Positions 1-7,348 of a stretch of DNA of 8,866 nucleotides are shown here, piece after piece. The first letter of the stretch is position 1; each line of letters opens with the position of its first letter. The position numbers and the translations under genes were made by a program. Source of the DNA: JANRIZ01 sp033764445 (GTDB lineage Bacteria; Verrucomicrobiota; Verrucomicrobiia; JAWXBN01). Under the pieces are notes generated by a model. It searched no databases. It was not told the DNA's origin and saw only the letters and a list, made by a program, of their open reading frames with translations. The stretch spans positions 1 to 8,866 of the forward strand of contig JANRIZ010000045.1 in the NCBI GenBank assembly GCA_033764445.1. Direction: 5' to 3'.

Positions 1-67
1 GGACAAGGTGCCGGGGGTCCCCTGTGACACGGCGGCAGAATGAAAACGCGGGCCACGGCTGACAAAG

Positions 68-160
68 TGGCGGTGAGAGAGGGATTCGAACCCTCGGTAC
101 AGCTTTACACCGTACGGCGGTTTAGCAAACCGCTGCTTTCGACCACTCAGCCATCTCACC
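68..160 (-). tRNA. tRNA-Ser (anticodon GCU), CCA encoded
   Basis: On the minus strand the molecule starts GGTGAGATGGCTGAGTGG and ends with the T-arm GGTTCGAATCC and the acceptor TCTCACC. The 7-bp acceptor stem GGTGAGA/TCTCACC is perfect. The anticodon stem GCGGT/ACCGC encloses the loop TTGCTAA, so the anticodon is GCT and it reads AGC/AGU serine codons. A long variable arm (GTACGG...CTGTAC region) and discriminator G are both typical of serine tRNAs. Bases 70-68 supply CCA in the gene, so 3' end addition is not needed. It is a class II tRNA of 90 nt plus CCA. It is a single gene with no neighbouring tRNA visible. Confidence 0.97.
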
Positions 161-188
161 GGAAAGTCGAAGAAATCAATTTTCACCC

Positions 189-216
189 ATTCTGCCAAAG
201 CCCGCCGACTTGGCAA
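189..216 (-). promoter_or_regulatory. possible sigma70-type promoter of tRNA-Ser
   Basis: Reading the minus strand, TTGCCA (216-211) is followed after 16 bases by CAGAAT (194-189), which matches 4 of 6 positions of TATAAT. A start point would fall roughly 20 bases before the tRNA 5' end, a reasonable distance for a stable-RNA leader. The assignment rests only on consensus likeness and position. The same bases lie in an inverted repeat (194-200 with 220-226), so the element could instead be part of the end of the aminotransferase transcript. Confidence 0.3.
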
Positions 217-226
217 GCCCTTTGGC
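194..226 (-). terminator. inverted repeat after the aminotransferase gene, possible weak terminator
   Basis: GCCAAAG at 194-200 is complementary to CTTTGGC at 220-226 (7 bp, 19-nt loop). A competing stem pairs CCCGCC (201-206) with GGCGGG (224-229). It lies just past the aminotransferase stop codon at 236. There is no T-run after the stem on the minus strand, so it is not a textbook intrinsic terminator. It may only slow or end transcription with help, or be a structured 3' end. Confidence 0.25.
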
Positions 227-235
227 GGGGACCGA

Positions 236-1645
236 TCAGGTTTCGGCCATTTCGGCGTTGCCCGTCTTGTTCCGGACAGTGGCCTTGAGGAAATTCTGGC
301 CGATTTCCCAGATCGGCCCCGGGAACTTGCGGCAATCCATGAGCGTTTCATCCAGGGCATTGACGAAGCGGTCCACCTCCTTTTCGGTGATGATCAGCGG
401 GGGCAGGATCTTGACGATGTCCTTCTGGTGTGCGGCCACCTGTGAGAGGACCCGGTATTTGGAAATCATGTTGGTGACGACCATCTGGGCAAAGAGCCCC
501 TTTTCCATCGCCTGAACGAGTTTCCAGGCGGTTTTGAGCATGAAGGACCTGGGTTCCTGAAACTCAATGGCGAGCATCAGACCCTTGCCCCGGACATCCG
601 CGATGACCTCGTGTTTTTCCTTCAGGGCCGTGAGTTTTTGCATCAGCAATGCGCCCATTTTTTCGCAGTTGGAGATGAGGTTTTCATCGTCCATGACCGA
701 GAGGGTGGCCAGACCGCAGGCCATGGCCAGGTTGTTGCGTCCGAAGGTTGTCGAGTGGACGATGCAGCGGTCCAGACGGCTGAAGGTTTTCTGGTAAATC
801 TCGCGCCGGGTGAGGATCGCCCCGCAGGGCACGTATCCGCCGCTGAGGGCCTTGGCCATGGTGACGATGTCGGGTTCCAGATTCCAATGTTCGTAGGCGT
901 AGTATTTGCCTGTGCGCCCCATGCCCGTCTGGACCTCGTCGGCGATGAAGAGAGTGCCGTATTTGCGGCACAATTCCTGGGCCTTTGGGAAATAGTCGTC
1001 ACTGGGAAAGCGGACACCCTTGCCCTGGACCATCTCGCAGATGATCGCCGCCACGTCCCCTTTTTTGAGTTCGTGTTCGAGGGCCCCGAGGTCGTCGTAG
1101 GGGATGTGTTCGAAGCCCGGCACAAAGGGCCCGAAACCCTCCTGGAAAAACTTGTTGGCCGTCATCGACAGGGAGCCGAAACTCAGTCCGTGGTAGGAGG
1201 CGTCGAGGCTCAAAATGCGGGGGCGGCCGGTCCCGCAGCGTGCGAATTTGAGTGCCCCCTCAATGGCCTCCGTGCCGGAATTGCAGAAGAAGACCGCGTT
1301 GAGGTGTCTGGGGGCCCGTTTGACCAGGGCCTCGGCGAGCAGACCGCTGAGCAACGCACAATCCAGCTGCACCATGTTCGGCAGGTCCATGTCGAGCACA
1401 TCCCGGATCGCCTTCTGGATGGTCGGATGGTTGCGGCCCACATTGAAGACGCTGAATCCGCTGAGAAAATCGAGATAATCCTGGCCGTCCATGTCGTACA
1501 GGTACGCCCCCTTGGCCTTGGCGTACACCTTGTCAAAGCCGATGGTCCGGTGGACCTGGACCAGCGTGCGGTTCACATAGTTGTGGTGCAGGTCGTAGTT
1601 CTCACCCAGACGGGAGGTCACAATCTCTTTGATGTCAAATGGCAT
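236..1645 (-). CDS. class III PLP-dependent aminotransferase
   Basis: This fold-type I, class III aminotransferase transfers an amino group between an amine or omega-amino acid and a 2-oxo acid, with cytosolic pyridoxal phosphate. Numbered from the ATG at 1645 (469 aa), the phosphate-binding NSGTEA is at 122-127, the ring-stacking YHG at 151-153, the cofactor-nitrogen motif DEVQTGMGRTG at 236-246, and the Schiff-base lysine K265 in TMAKALSGGY; STTFGRN follows at 298-304. The family usually has about 400-450 residues; here a tail of some 35 residues follows the last recognisable domain segment. The stretch LFAQMVVTN...RVLSQVAAHQ...VKILPPL (384-417) recalls a subgroup that includes the hopanoid enzyme HpnO, but no hopanoid genes are nearby, so the substrate is unassigned. 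An in-frame GTG lies 18 bases upstream (1663); neither start has a good Shine-Dalgarno sequence, and ATG is preferred because the family-like sequence begins after it. Confidence 0.93.
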   Translation of the reverse strand: MPFDIKEIVTSRLGENYDLHHNYVNRTLVQVHRTIGFDKVYAKAKGAYLYDMDGQDYLDFLSGFSVFNVGRNHPTIQKAIRDVLDMDLPNMVQLDCALLSGLLAEALVKRAPRHLNAVFFCNSGTEAIEGALKFARCGTGRPRILSLDASYHGLSFGSLSMTANKFFQEGFGPFVPGFEHIPYDDLGALEHELKKGDVAAIICEMVQGKGVRFPSDDYFPKAQELCRKYGTLFIADEVQTGMGRTGKYYAYEHWNLEPDIVTMAKALSGGYVPCGAILTRREIYQKTFSRLDRCIVHSTTFGRNNLAMACGLATLSVMDDENLISNCEKMGALLMQKLTALKEKHEVIADVRGKGLMLAIEFQEPRSFMLKTAWKLVQAMEKGLFAQMVVTNMISKYRVLSQVAAHQKDIVKILPPLIITEKEVDRFVNALDETLMDCRKFPGPIWEIGQNFLKATVRNKTGNAEMAET

Positions 1646-1733
1646 AGTCCGCCAGAGTGCCACAGGAGCCTGGAAAAAACAAGTGTGGGATCGGGGGGCG
1701 GGCCGTGCGGGGCCCCATGACAGGGAAAACCCG

Positions 1734-1761
1734 TTGAGTCCGGGCCGGAAACCCGTAGATT
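1734..1761 (+). promoter_or_regulatory. possible promoter of the small membrane-protein gene
   Basis: The 133-bp divergent gap between the aminotransferase and the 1797 gene contains TTGAGT (1734-1739), a 16-base spacer and TAGATT (1756-1761), matching the -35 and -10 consensus at four or more positions each. The following bases are locally AT-rich, unlike the GC-rich flank. Predicted leader length would be about 30 nt. The call rests on consensus match only; I see no convincing promoter for the opposite strand in this gap. Confidence 0.25.
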
Positions 1762-1796
1762 ATTTTTGAAGTACAAACGGGGCGTCTCCTGATTCC

Positions 1797-2321
1797 ATGA
1801 AACAATCTCCTCAATCTCCGGAAACTGACGGGAAACGGGGGCATTTTTTTTGGATTTTTCCAACGGCAATCATTGCCCTGATCATCATGGGGTTATTTGT
1901 CATGATTTCGGCCAGGGAGAATCCCAAGCCTCATTTGATTTACCGAATGGCCGATCGCACTCTTATGGACGCGAGAATGATTGAGTCTGCCTCGGAATCT
2001 TATGCGATAGAAAATGGATTGAGCCTCCCCATATCCGTCAGTTTTGACAGTCTCGTGACCGCCGGATATTTCAAGCATGGGTCCAATCTTGAGAAAGGAT
2101 TCCCCCCGTTCCCGGCGACGCACACCTACGGGGTGTATTACAGGGATATTGATCCGACAACCATGATCACCGTCCCGATGGAACTGCGAAAGGGGTTGGT
2201 GCCCCATGTGCCGATGAATGACCCGGTGTGGGAAAATGGACTGCCTCGCTCATGGTGGGACCGCACCGCAGACAATGTGCGTGATTTTTATCGCAGAATC
2301 AGGATTTGGCTGGGAATTTGA
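1797..2321 (+). CDS. single-pass membrane protein with pseudopilin-like soluble region, function unknown
   Basis: The 174-aa product has a short polar N-terminus, one strongly hydrophobic segment at about residues 17-38 (FFWIFPTAIIALIIMGLFVM) and a C-terminal soluble part probably outside the membrane. Residues 56-97 (LMDARMIESASESYAIENG, then a SFDSLVTAGYFK stretch) resemble the region after the N-terminal helix in type II secretion pseudopilins and type IV pilins, where short helices pack on the pilin spine. However, a proper prepilin peptidase site is missing: the only glycine before the hydrophobic stretch (G15) is followed by H-F-F-W-I, without the conserved glutamate at +5. It could be a diverged or non-processed relative. 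No partner pilus or secretion gene is nearby. The start has no clear ribosome binding site; the ATG at 1797 is chosen because the membrane segment follows directly. A weak terminator at 2367-2388 probably ends the transcript. Confidence 0.75.
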   Translation: MKQSPQSPETDGKRGHFFWIFPTAIIALIIMGLFVMISARENPKPHLIYRMADRTLMDARMIESASESYAIENGLSLPISVSFDSLVTAGYFKHGSNLEKGFPPFPATHTYGVYYRDIDPTTMITVPMELRKGLVPHVPMNDPVWENGLPRSWWDRTADNVRDFYRRIRIWLGI

Positions 2322-2366
2322 TTTTGGGGAAGAAAATGGGGCTTGAAGTGAAGGTGACTTTGCGGT

Positions 2367-2388
2367 GACATGATGTCCATGTTTTTTT
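2367..2388 (+). terminator. weak intrinsic terminator after the 1797 gene
   Basis: ACATG (2368-2372) and CATGT (2378-2382) form a 5-bp stem, extendable by one G-U pair, with the 5-nt loop ATGTC, followed directly by seven T residues (2382-2388). The T-run and spacing suit an intrinsic terminator, but the stem is short and AT-containing, so its efficiency is doubtful. It would separate the 1797 gene from the MFS gene. Confidence 0.35.
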
Positions 2389-2440
2389 CCTGGTGGGACG
2401 CTGTTCAAACGGGGAATGGACCAACACCACAAGAGGGATT

Positions 2441-3688
2441 ATGAATCGAGGAAACCGTCTGTTTGTCGCCAGTTGTCTGGCATTGATTGTCACTGCCATG
2501 AGTTTTGCCATACGGGCCGACATCATGGGGGAACTGGGCCAGCATTTTTCACTGACCCATGAACAGGTCGGATGGGTGGCCGGGACCGCCTTTTGGGGGT
2601 TCACCCTTGCGATGATTTTCGGAGGTCCGCTGTGCGACACCCTGGGAATGGGCCGACTGGTCACCGTTGCCTTTGTCGGTCATGTGGTGGGAGTGCTGGT
2701 GACCATTTTTGCACAGGGATTCTGGACGTTGTTTTTGGGGACACTGGCCATCGGCCTGGCCAACGGGCTGGTGGAAGCCGCCTGCAATCCCTTGGTCACT
2801 GCACTTTTTCCGGATAAAAAGGTCGAAAAGCTCAATCAATTTCATGTGTGGTTTCCGGGGGGAATCGTAATCGGAGGACTGGCCGCCTATTTTCTTGCAA
2901 TGGGAAATATGGGATGGCAGGTCAAGATGGCCGTGATGCTGATCCCGACGCTGGCGTACGGAGTGATGTTTTTCGGACAGAAATTTCCCCAGACCGAACG
3001 GGTGGAGGCCGGAGTTTCCACAGGTGACATGTACAAAGCCGTGCTGGCACCTATTTTTCTTGTGATGGTATTTTGCATGTTGCTGACCGCCTCGACGGAA
3101 CTGGGTCCCAACCAGTGGATTCCCAGTATTCTGACCACCTCAGCCGGAGTTTCCGGCATTCTGGTGCTCGTGTGGATCAATGGGCTGATGGCCGTGGGCC
3201 GTGAGTTTGCCGGGCCCATCGTGCATCGGATCAGTCCCGTGGTCCTGTTGTTGATCTCCTCTTTTTTTGCAGCCGTGGGGCTCCTGTCGCTGAGCTTCGC
3301 GCAAGGAGGGCTCATGACATTTGCCGCTGCGACTGTGTTTGCCGTGGGTGTGTGTTATTTTTGGCCGACCATGCTGGGGGTGGTGGCCGAGCGTGTGCCC
3401 AAGTCCGGAGCGTTGGGTCTGGCCATCATGGGAGGGGCCGGAATGATGTCGGTTTCCTGGATACTTCCGATCATGGGCCGGATTTATGATGCGCAGATCA
3501 AAGCGGCGCTTCCTCTCGGGGCGACCCCGGAAATGATGCCCCAAGATATCATGGCCCAGGCGACAGCCGAGGGCGGGGCGGCCACCCTGCGGTACGTGGT
3601 GATCCTGCCCCTCACACTCTGTCTGATTTTTGGCGCGATGTATCTGCGGGACCGGATGAAGGGCGGATACAAGGCCGAGAAGATATGA
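2441..3688 (+). CDS. MFS permease, possibly a sugar transporter
   Basis: The 415-aa product is a polytopic inner-membrane protein of the size and hydrophobicity pattern of a 12-helix major facilitator superfamily carrier, which moves a small solute by proton coupling or facilitated exchange. The loop between helices 2 and 3 carries the signature GGPLCDTLGMGR (61-72), a variant of MFS motif A. The segment NGLVEAACNPLVTALFP (108-124), followed by KLNQFHVWFPGG (130-141), recalls the conserved NP and LN-rich region of FucP/GluP-type sugar permeases, which suggests a sugar or related substrate; this is inference. A GAGGG at 2433-2437 lies three bases before the ATG at 2441, and hydrophobic sequence starts right after it; the in-frame GTG at 2393 would add 16 unlikely residues. 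The gene stands alone, convergent with rph; no sugar catabolic gene is adjacent to identify the cargo. Confidence 0.9.
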   Translation: MNRGNRLFVASCLALIVTAMSFAIRADIMGELGQHFSLTHEQVGWVAGTAFWGFTLAMIFGGPLCDTLGMGRLVTVAFVGHVVGVLVTIFAQGFWTLFLGTLAIGLANGLVEAACNPLVTALFPDKKVEKLNQFHVWFPGGIVIGGLAAYFLAMGNMGWQVKMAVMLIPTLAYGVMFFGQKFPQTERVEAGVSTGDMYKAVLAPIFLVMVFCMLLTASTELGPNQWIPSILTTSAGVSGILVLVWINGLMAVGREFAGPIVHRISPVVLLLISSFFAAVGLLSLSFAQGGLMTFAAATVFAVGVCYFWPTMLGVVAERVPKSGALGLAIMGGAGMMSVSWILPIMGRIYDAQIKAALPLGATPEMMPQDIMAQATAEGGAATLRYVVILPLTLCLIFGAMYLRDRMKGGYKAEKI

Positions 3689-3782
3689 GAGGGGAGGCCC
3701 GCAGACTTGTCCCGGATAGATCGGGATGCCGCAGAAAGACGCAGAGGGTATTTTTGACCGCGGATGGGGGAATGTCACCTGA
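3689..3782 (+). repeat. convergent intergenic spacer with small hairpin and degenerate intergenic repeat
   Basis: This 94-bp gap between convergent MFS and rph genes contains TCCCG (3710-3714) and CGGGA (3722-3726), a 5-bp stem with a 7-nt loop that could serve as a weak bidirectional terminator, though no T-run follows. After it come two imperfect copies of a 10-base unit, CGCAGAAAGA then CGCAGAGGGT (3731-3750), and then TTTTTGACCGCGGATGG. Such strings of the CGCAGAG type are familiar as degenerate intergenic repeats in several unrelated bacterial genomes. I base that on general recognition and cannot count copies here. Confidence 0.3.
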
Positions 3783-4505
3783 CTATTGCAAGGCTTCGCG
3801 TTGGAATTCGACCAGGCGGTTGATGCCGGTTTTGGCCAGGGCGAGCATGGCGGCCATTTCGGATTCGGAGAAGGTGGATTCCTCGCCCGAGCCCTGCAGC
3901 TCGATGAATTCCCCGGTGCCGGTCATGACCACGTTCATATCGACGCTGGCCTGGCTGTCCTCGATGTAATTGAGGTCGAGGACCGGCTGCCCCTCAAAGA
4001 TGCCGACGCTGACAGCCGCCACCGGGCAACGGATCGGGTTGGAGGCGAGTTTGCCCGTTTCCATGAGTTTGGCCACCGCCATGGAAAGCGCGATATAGGC
4101 CCCCGTGATCGAGGCCGTGCGGGTGCCGCCATCGGCCTGAAGAACGTCGCAATCAATCCAGATCGTGCGGGGTCCGATTTTTTCCAGGTCCACCGCCGCG
4201 CGGAGGGAGCGCCCGATCAGCCGCTGGATTTCCTGGGAGCGTCCGTCGATTTTCCCCTTGGAGATGTCGCGGGGTTTGCGACCGACCGTTGAGTAGGGGA
4301 GCATGGAATATTCGGCCGTGATCCATCCGCCCGGGACCTGTTGTTCCTTCATCCAGCGGGGAACCCCCTCCTCGATGGAGACCGCGCAGATGACGCGGGT
4401 GTTGCCGAAACCCATCAGAACCGATCCCGTGGCATGGGGGGCGATCTGCGGCAGAACCGTCAGGGGGCGGAGCTCGGCGGGCTGACGATTGTCGGGGCGA
4501 GTCAT
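3783..4505 (-). CDS. rph: ribonuclease PH
   Basis: RNase PH is a phosphorolytic 3'-to-5' exoribonuclease that uses inorganic phosphate to trim tRNA precursor 3' ends, working as a hexameric ring. From the ATG at 4505 the protein has 240 residues, exactly family length. Visible signatures are TRPDNRQPAELRP at the N-terminus, the core GRSQEIQRLIGRSLRA (88-103), the phosphate-binding loop DCDVLQADGGTRTASITGAY (118-137) with G126-G127-T128-R129, and DLNYIEDSQASVDMNVVMTG (177-196) with the conserved acidic residues, ending in a C-terminal helix. The reading frame stays open 41 codons further upstream (to 4628), but that extension overlaps the divergent gene and has no family match. No strong Shine-Dalgarno sequence is visible. 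In many bacteria rph sits beside an NTP pyrophosphatase or murI; neither is seen here. Confidence 0.97.
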   Translation of the reverse strand: MTRPDNRQPAELRPLTVLPQIAPHATGSVLMGFGNTRVICAVSIEEGVPRWMKEQQVPGGWITAEYSMLPYSTVGRKPRDISKGKIDGRSQEIQRLIGRSLRAAVDLEKIGPRTIWIDCDVLQADGGTRTASITGAYIALSMAVAKLMETGKLASNPIRCPVAAVSVGIFEGQPVLDLNYIEDSQASVDMNVVMTGTGEFIELQGSGEESTFSESEMAAMLALAKTGINRLVEFQREALQ

Positions 4506-4572
4506 GGTGGTTATGCTCTTAGGTTGAAACAGGTGGACAGGCCAGACATTTTTGCTTAACCAGAAAGCCGTC

Positions 4573-6267
4573 ATGATCCCCCCTGCCAAAGCCAGCCGGT
4601 CCGCCTCGTGGAAGGCCGCCCTGGTCATTTTTCTGTACGGAGTGCTGGTGGCCGTGCTGGTGCAGCCCTGGCAGGAATACCTTGTGATTGATGACTGGAT
4701 CGGGGCCTGGAGTGTGCAGACCCTGTATCAGGGGGGGCGGGTGGCGTTTCTGGATTGGAGCGTGCATTATTTTCTGACCCAGCTTTTTTGGGGAGCCCTT
4801 TTCTGTCTGCCCGGCGGGTTTTCCCTGGGGGCGCTGCATGTTTCGACATTTGTGCTGTCATTGCTGGGCCTGTGGGCCTTTTACGGAATCCTCCGGGAGC
4901 TGGAGGTCCGTCCCGGGATTGCCTGGATCGGTGTTTTTTCGATGGCCGTGATGCCGCCGTTTTTCATCCTGAGCCTGTCGTTTGCCGGGGAGGTGCCCCT
5001 GTGGACGCTCATGATCGTGGCGATGTATTGTTTTATCATCGGCCAGAAGCGGCAGAAGGAGAGCCTCATCTGGTGGGGGGTGCTCGTGTGCGTGCTGGCA
5101 TTTTTCATACGCCAGTATGCCGTGGCCCCGATCCTGGCCCTGCTCCTGTACCGGATCCTCAACCGCAAACGGCAGTATTTTGATTTTCTGGAGCTGCTGC
5201 CCGTGCTGGTTTTCGGATTTGTCTGCGGACTCCTCTATCTGGTCTGTCTGACCTTTTTTGGGACCGAAGCCGCGCCCGCCCTGCGCCCGATGATTTTTTA
5301 TGAGTATTACTCCAGTTATTTTGCCGACGTCCTGTACAAGAGCCTGCGGGGCCTCCTGAATCTTTCCCTCCTGTTGAGCCCCTTGACCCTGCCCCTGCTG
5401 GGTCTGCAAAGAATCCGCCGCCATTTGTACGGCATTCTGCTGGTGGCGGCCCTGTGTGTGATCGGTCAATACAGTCAGGATGCCTTTCCCACCCCGCTGT
5501 TGGGCACCTACGTTTTCAATTTTCACGAATTGGGCCAGAGCCGCACGTTTCTTTCCGGGGAATTCGGGACCCGTCAGCTGCCGTTGTGGTTTGATGAGAT
5601 GGCCGTGGTGGTGTCGCTCATTTCGGCCGGGATCCTGATTGTGTCGCTTGGGGAGACCCTCAACCATTACCGGTCGCTGATGGGGGATGTGCATTTGTTG
5701 GCCTTTCTACAACTGGTCTTCATGGCATTGCTCATGGCCCTGTTGTGGCAGTTTCATGATCGGTACTACATCTGGCTGTCGCCGTGGCTGATCCTTTTTC
5801 TGTGTCGGCGCCCCGAGTGGACCCTGCCCCGGCGGGTGGTGGCGGCACTCCTGTGTGTGCCGTGGTTTGTCCTTTCGGTGACCGGGACCCTTGACCATAT
5901 CGCCCATCAGAAAATCCTCAAACAGGCCTATGATTACATGACCCGGGACGAGACCAGTCCCGTTTCCCCGAAGATCATCGATGCGGGATTCACCTTCAAT
6001 GGGTGGTATGTTTTTGCCCATCCCGAGGCCGCCGCTCCCGGGGCCCTGACCCGGGCGCATGTCCATGGCGTGACCACCGTCAATGAACGGGCCTTCTGGG
6101 TTCTGGCCAAGGAGGATCTGCCCGGGTACCAGACCTGGAAAACCTTTTCGCCATCCGTCAATTACTGGGCCTCGGGCAGTGATGTGGATGTCCTGTTTTT
6201 CAAGATCGAGGTCCGGGAGAACAAACCCCCGAAGAAAAAGAAGAAAAAGAAGAACCGGAACACCTGA
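4573..6267 (+). CDS. polytopic GT39/PMT-like membrane protein with polylysine tail
   Basis: The 564-aa product is very hydrophobic, with about ten or more membrane segments through residue 450 or so and a hydrophilic C-terminal domain. After the first membrane helix (about 15-31) comes EYLVIDDWIGAWSV (35-48), with the acidic pair D40-D41 in the first outer loop, as in GT39/PMT and ArnT-type transferases, where an acidic residue there binds the lipid-phosphate sugar donor. A role in transferring a sugar from a polyprenyl carrier to protein, lipid or polysaccharide on the outer membrane face is therefore inferred, not proven. The protein ends in PPKKKKKKKNRNT, probably a cytosolic basic tail. 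An in-frame TTG at 4552 would add seven residues; ATG 4573 is preferred, but no strong ribosome binding site supports either. It is divergent from rph (67 bp) and 44 bp upstream of ruvB, possibly cotranscribed. Confidence 0.8.
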   Translation: MIPPAKASRSASWKAALVIFLYGVLVAVLVQPWQEYLVIDDWIGAWSVQTLYQGGRVAFLDWSVHYFLTQLFWGALFCLPGGFSLGALHVSTFVLSLLGLWAFYGILRELEVRPGIAWIGVFSMAVMPPFFILSLSFAGEVPLWTLMIVAMYCFIIGQKRQKESLIWWGVLVCVLAFFIRQYAVAPILALLLYRILNRKRQYFDFLELLPVLVFGFVCGLLYLVCLTFFGTEAAPALRPMIFYEYYSSYFADVLYKSLRGLLNLSLLLSPLTLPLLGLQRIRRHLYGILLVAALCVIGQYSQDAFPTPLLGTYVFNFHELGQSRTFLSGEFGTRQLPLWFDEMAVVVSLISAGILIVSLGETLNHYRSLMGDVHLLAFLQLVFMALLMALLWQFHDRYYIWLSPWLILFLCRRPEWTLPRRVVAALLCVPWFVLSVTGTLDHIAHQKILKQAYDYMTRDETSPVSPKIIDAGFTFNGWYVFAHPEAAAPGALTRAHVHGVTTVNERAFWVLAKEDLPGYQTWKTFSPSVNYWASGSDVDVLFFKIEVRENKPPKKKKKKKNRNT

Positions 6268-6311
6268 GTTTTCACTTGTCCCGATCCGCCGGGAGGGGCA
6301 ATGTTTCGCCC

Positions 6312-7328
6312 ATGCCCGATGATTTTCTGCATCGCACCGCCGTGGAGCCCGATACCCCCTTTGATGTCAGCCTGCGACCGCCGGAATTCTCCGAATTTGT
6401 CGGTCAGGAAAAGATCAAGGAACGCCTCGAGCTTTCCGTCGAGGCCGCCCGTCAGCGCGGGGAATCCCTCAGCCACGTCCTGCTGTGCGGACCGCCCGGG
6501 CTGGGAAAAACCACCCTGGCCTACATCATTGCCAAAGCCATGGGCTCCCAGATCACCACCACCTCCGGTCCGACCATTGAAAAGGCGGGAGATCTGGCCG
6601 GACTGCTGACCAAGCTCGGAGAAAACGACATCCTCTTCATCGATGAAATCCATCGGTTGCAAAAAACCATTGAGGAATATCTGTATCCCGCCATGGAGGA
6701 TTTTCGCCTGGATATCATGATCGACCAGGGACCCAACGCCCGCAGTGTGCGCCTGAACCTGCCGCGGTTCACACTCGTGGGGGCCACCACGCGCGCGGGG
6801 ATGATCAGTTCCCCGTTGAGGTCCCGGTTTGGGCTGACCAACCGTCTGGACTACTACGAGGCCGTGCAACTGCAGAAGATTGTCCTCCGCTCCGCCGGCC
6901 TGATCGGTGTGGACATTGATTCGGAGGGGGCCCTTGAAATCGCCTCACGCTCCCGGGGCACCCCCCGCGTGGCCAATAATCTCCTGCGTTGGACCCGGGA
7001 CTACGCACAGGTGAAGGCAGGCAACAAAATTTCTGCGGAGGTGGCCGACCGGGCGCTGCAGATGCTTGAAATTGATGCCGATGGACTTGATGAAATGGAC
7101 AAACGGATTCTGGAGTCCGTCGTACACAAGTTTGGGGGAGGCCCCGTCGGACTGGGGTCCCTGGCGGTGGCCGTGGGGGAGGACGCCGGCACCTTGGAGG
7201 AGGTATATGAGCCGTATCTGATCATGCAGGGTTATTTGAAGCGGACCCCGGCCGGGCGTGTTGCCACAGAGCTGACATTTCAGAAGCTTGGGGTCAAGCC
7301 CACAGGCAAACAACAGGAACTATTCTGA
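6312..7328 (+). CDS. ruvB: Holliday junction branch migration ATPase RuvB
   Basis: RuvB is the hexameric AAA+ motor that, loaded by RuvA, drives branch migration of Holliday junctions in recombination and repair. The 338-aa protein shows Walker A GPPGLGKTT (60-68), Walker B ILFIDEIH (107-114), sensor 1 GATTRAG (157-163), the arginine finger in SPLRSRFG (R170), sensor 2 in RGTPRVANNLLR (215-226), and the C-terminal winged-helix part with GGGPVGLGSLAVAVGEDAGT (275-294) and EPYLIMQGYLKRTPAGR (300-316). Length and motifs are standard. The start at 6312 (MPDDFLHR) follows GGGAGGGG (6291-6298) by 13 bases, rather far; an in-frame TTG at 6276 is the only other option and less likely. ruvA and ruvC are not adjacent, so the ruv genes are dispersed in this genome or lie outside the window. 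It probably shares a transcript with the membrane protein upstream. Confidence 0.98.
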   Translation: MPDDFLHRTAVEPDTPFDVSLRPPEFSEFVGQEKIKERLELSVEAARQRGESLSHVLLCGPPGLGKTTLAYIIAKAMGSQITTTSGPTIEKAGDLAGLLTKLGENDILFIDEIHRLQKTIEEYLYPAMEDFRLDIMIDQGPNARSVRLNLPRFTLVGATTRAGMISSPLRSRFGLTNRLDYYEAVQLQKIVLRSAGLIGVDIDSEGALEIASRSRGTPRVANNLLRWTRDYAQVKAGNKISAEVADRALQMLEIDADGLDEMDKRILESVVHKFGGGPVGLGSLAVAVGEDAGTLEEVYEPYLIMQGYLKRTPAGRVATELTFQKLGVKPTGKQQELF

Positions 7329-7348
7329 CCGGACGCATGGGAGCGGAG

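Noticed and set aside
1..67. Possible gene or terminator at the left edge
   Set aside because: I see only a short GGGG/CCCC inverted repeat near 13-22 and no convincing coding frame or T-run; nothing can be supported here.
611..1720. A 369-codon open frame on the plus strand opposite the aminotransferase
   Set aside because: It lies almost entirely antisense to a gene with complete catalytic motifs, its product shows no recognisable domain, and long antisense frames are expected in G+C-rich coding DNA.
4506..4628. N-terminal extension of RNase PH by 41 codons
   Set aside because: The family starts at the MTRPDNRQP-type sequence, the 240-aa length is then exact, and the extension would overlap the start of the divergent gene.
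4858..5694. A 278-codon minus-strand frame opposite the GT39-like gene
   Set aside because: Its product is rich in Gln, His and Gly with no domain pattern, the usual look of the reverse complement of a hydrophobic membrane-protein gene.
6162..6869. A 235-codon minus-strand frame across the membrane-protein end and ruvB
   Set aside because: It includes a polyphenylalanine run that is simply the antisense of the polylysine tract, and it overlaps the certain ruvB.
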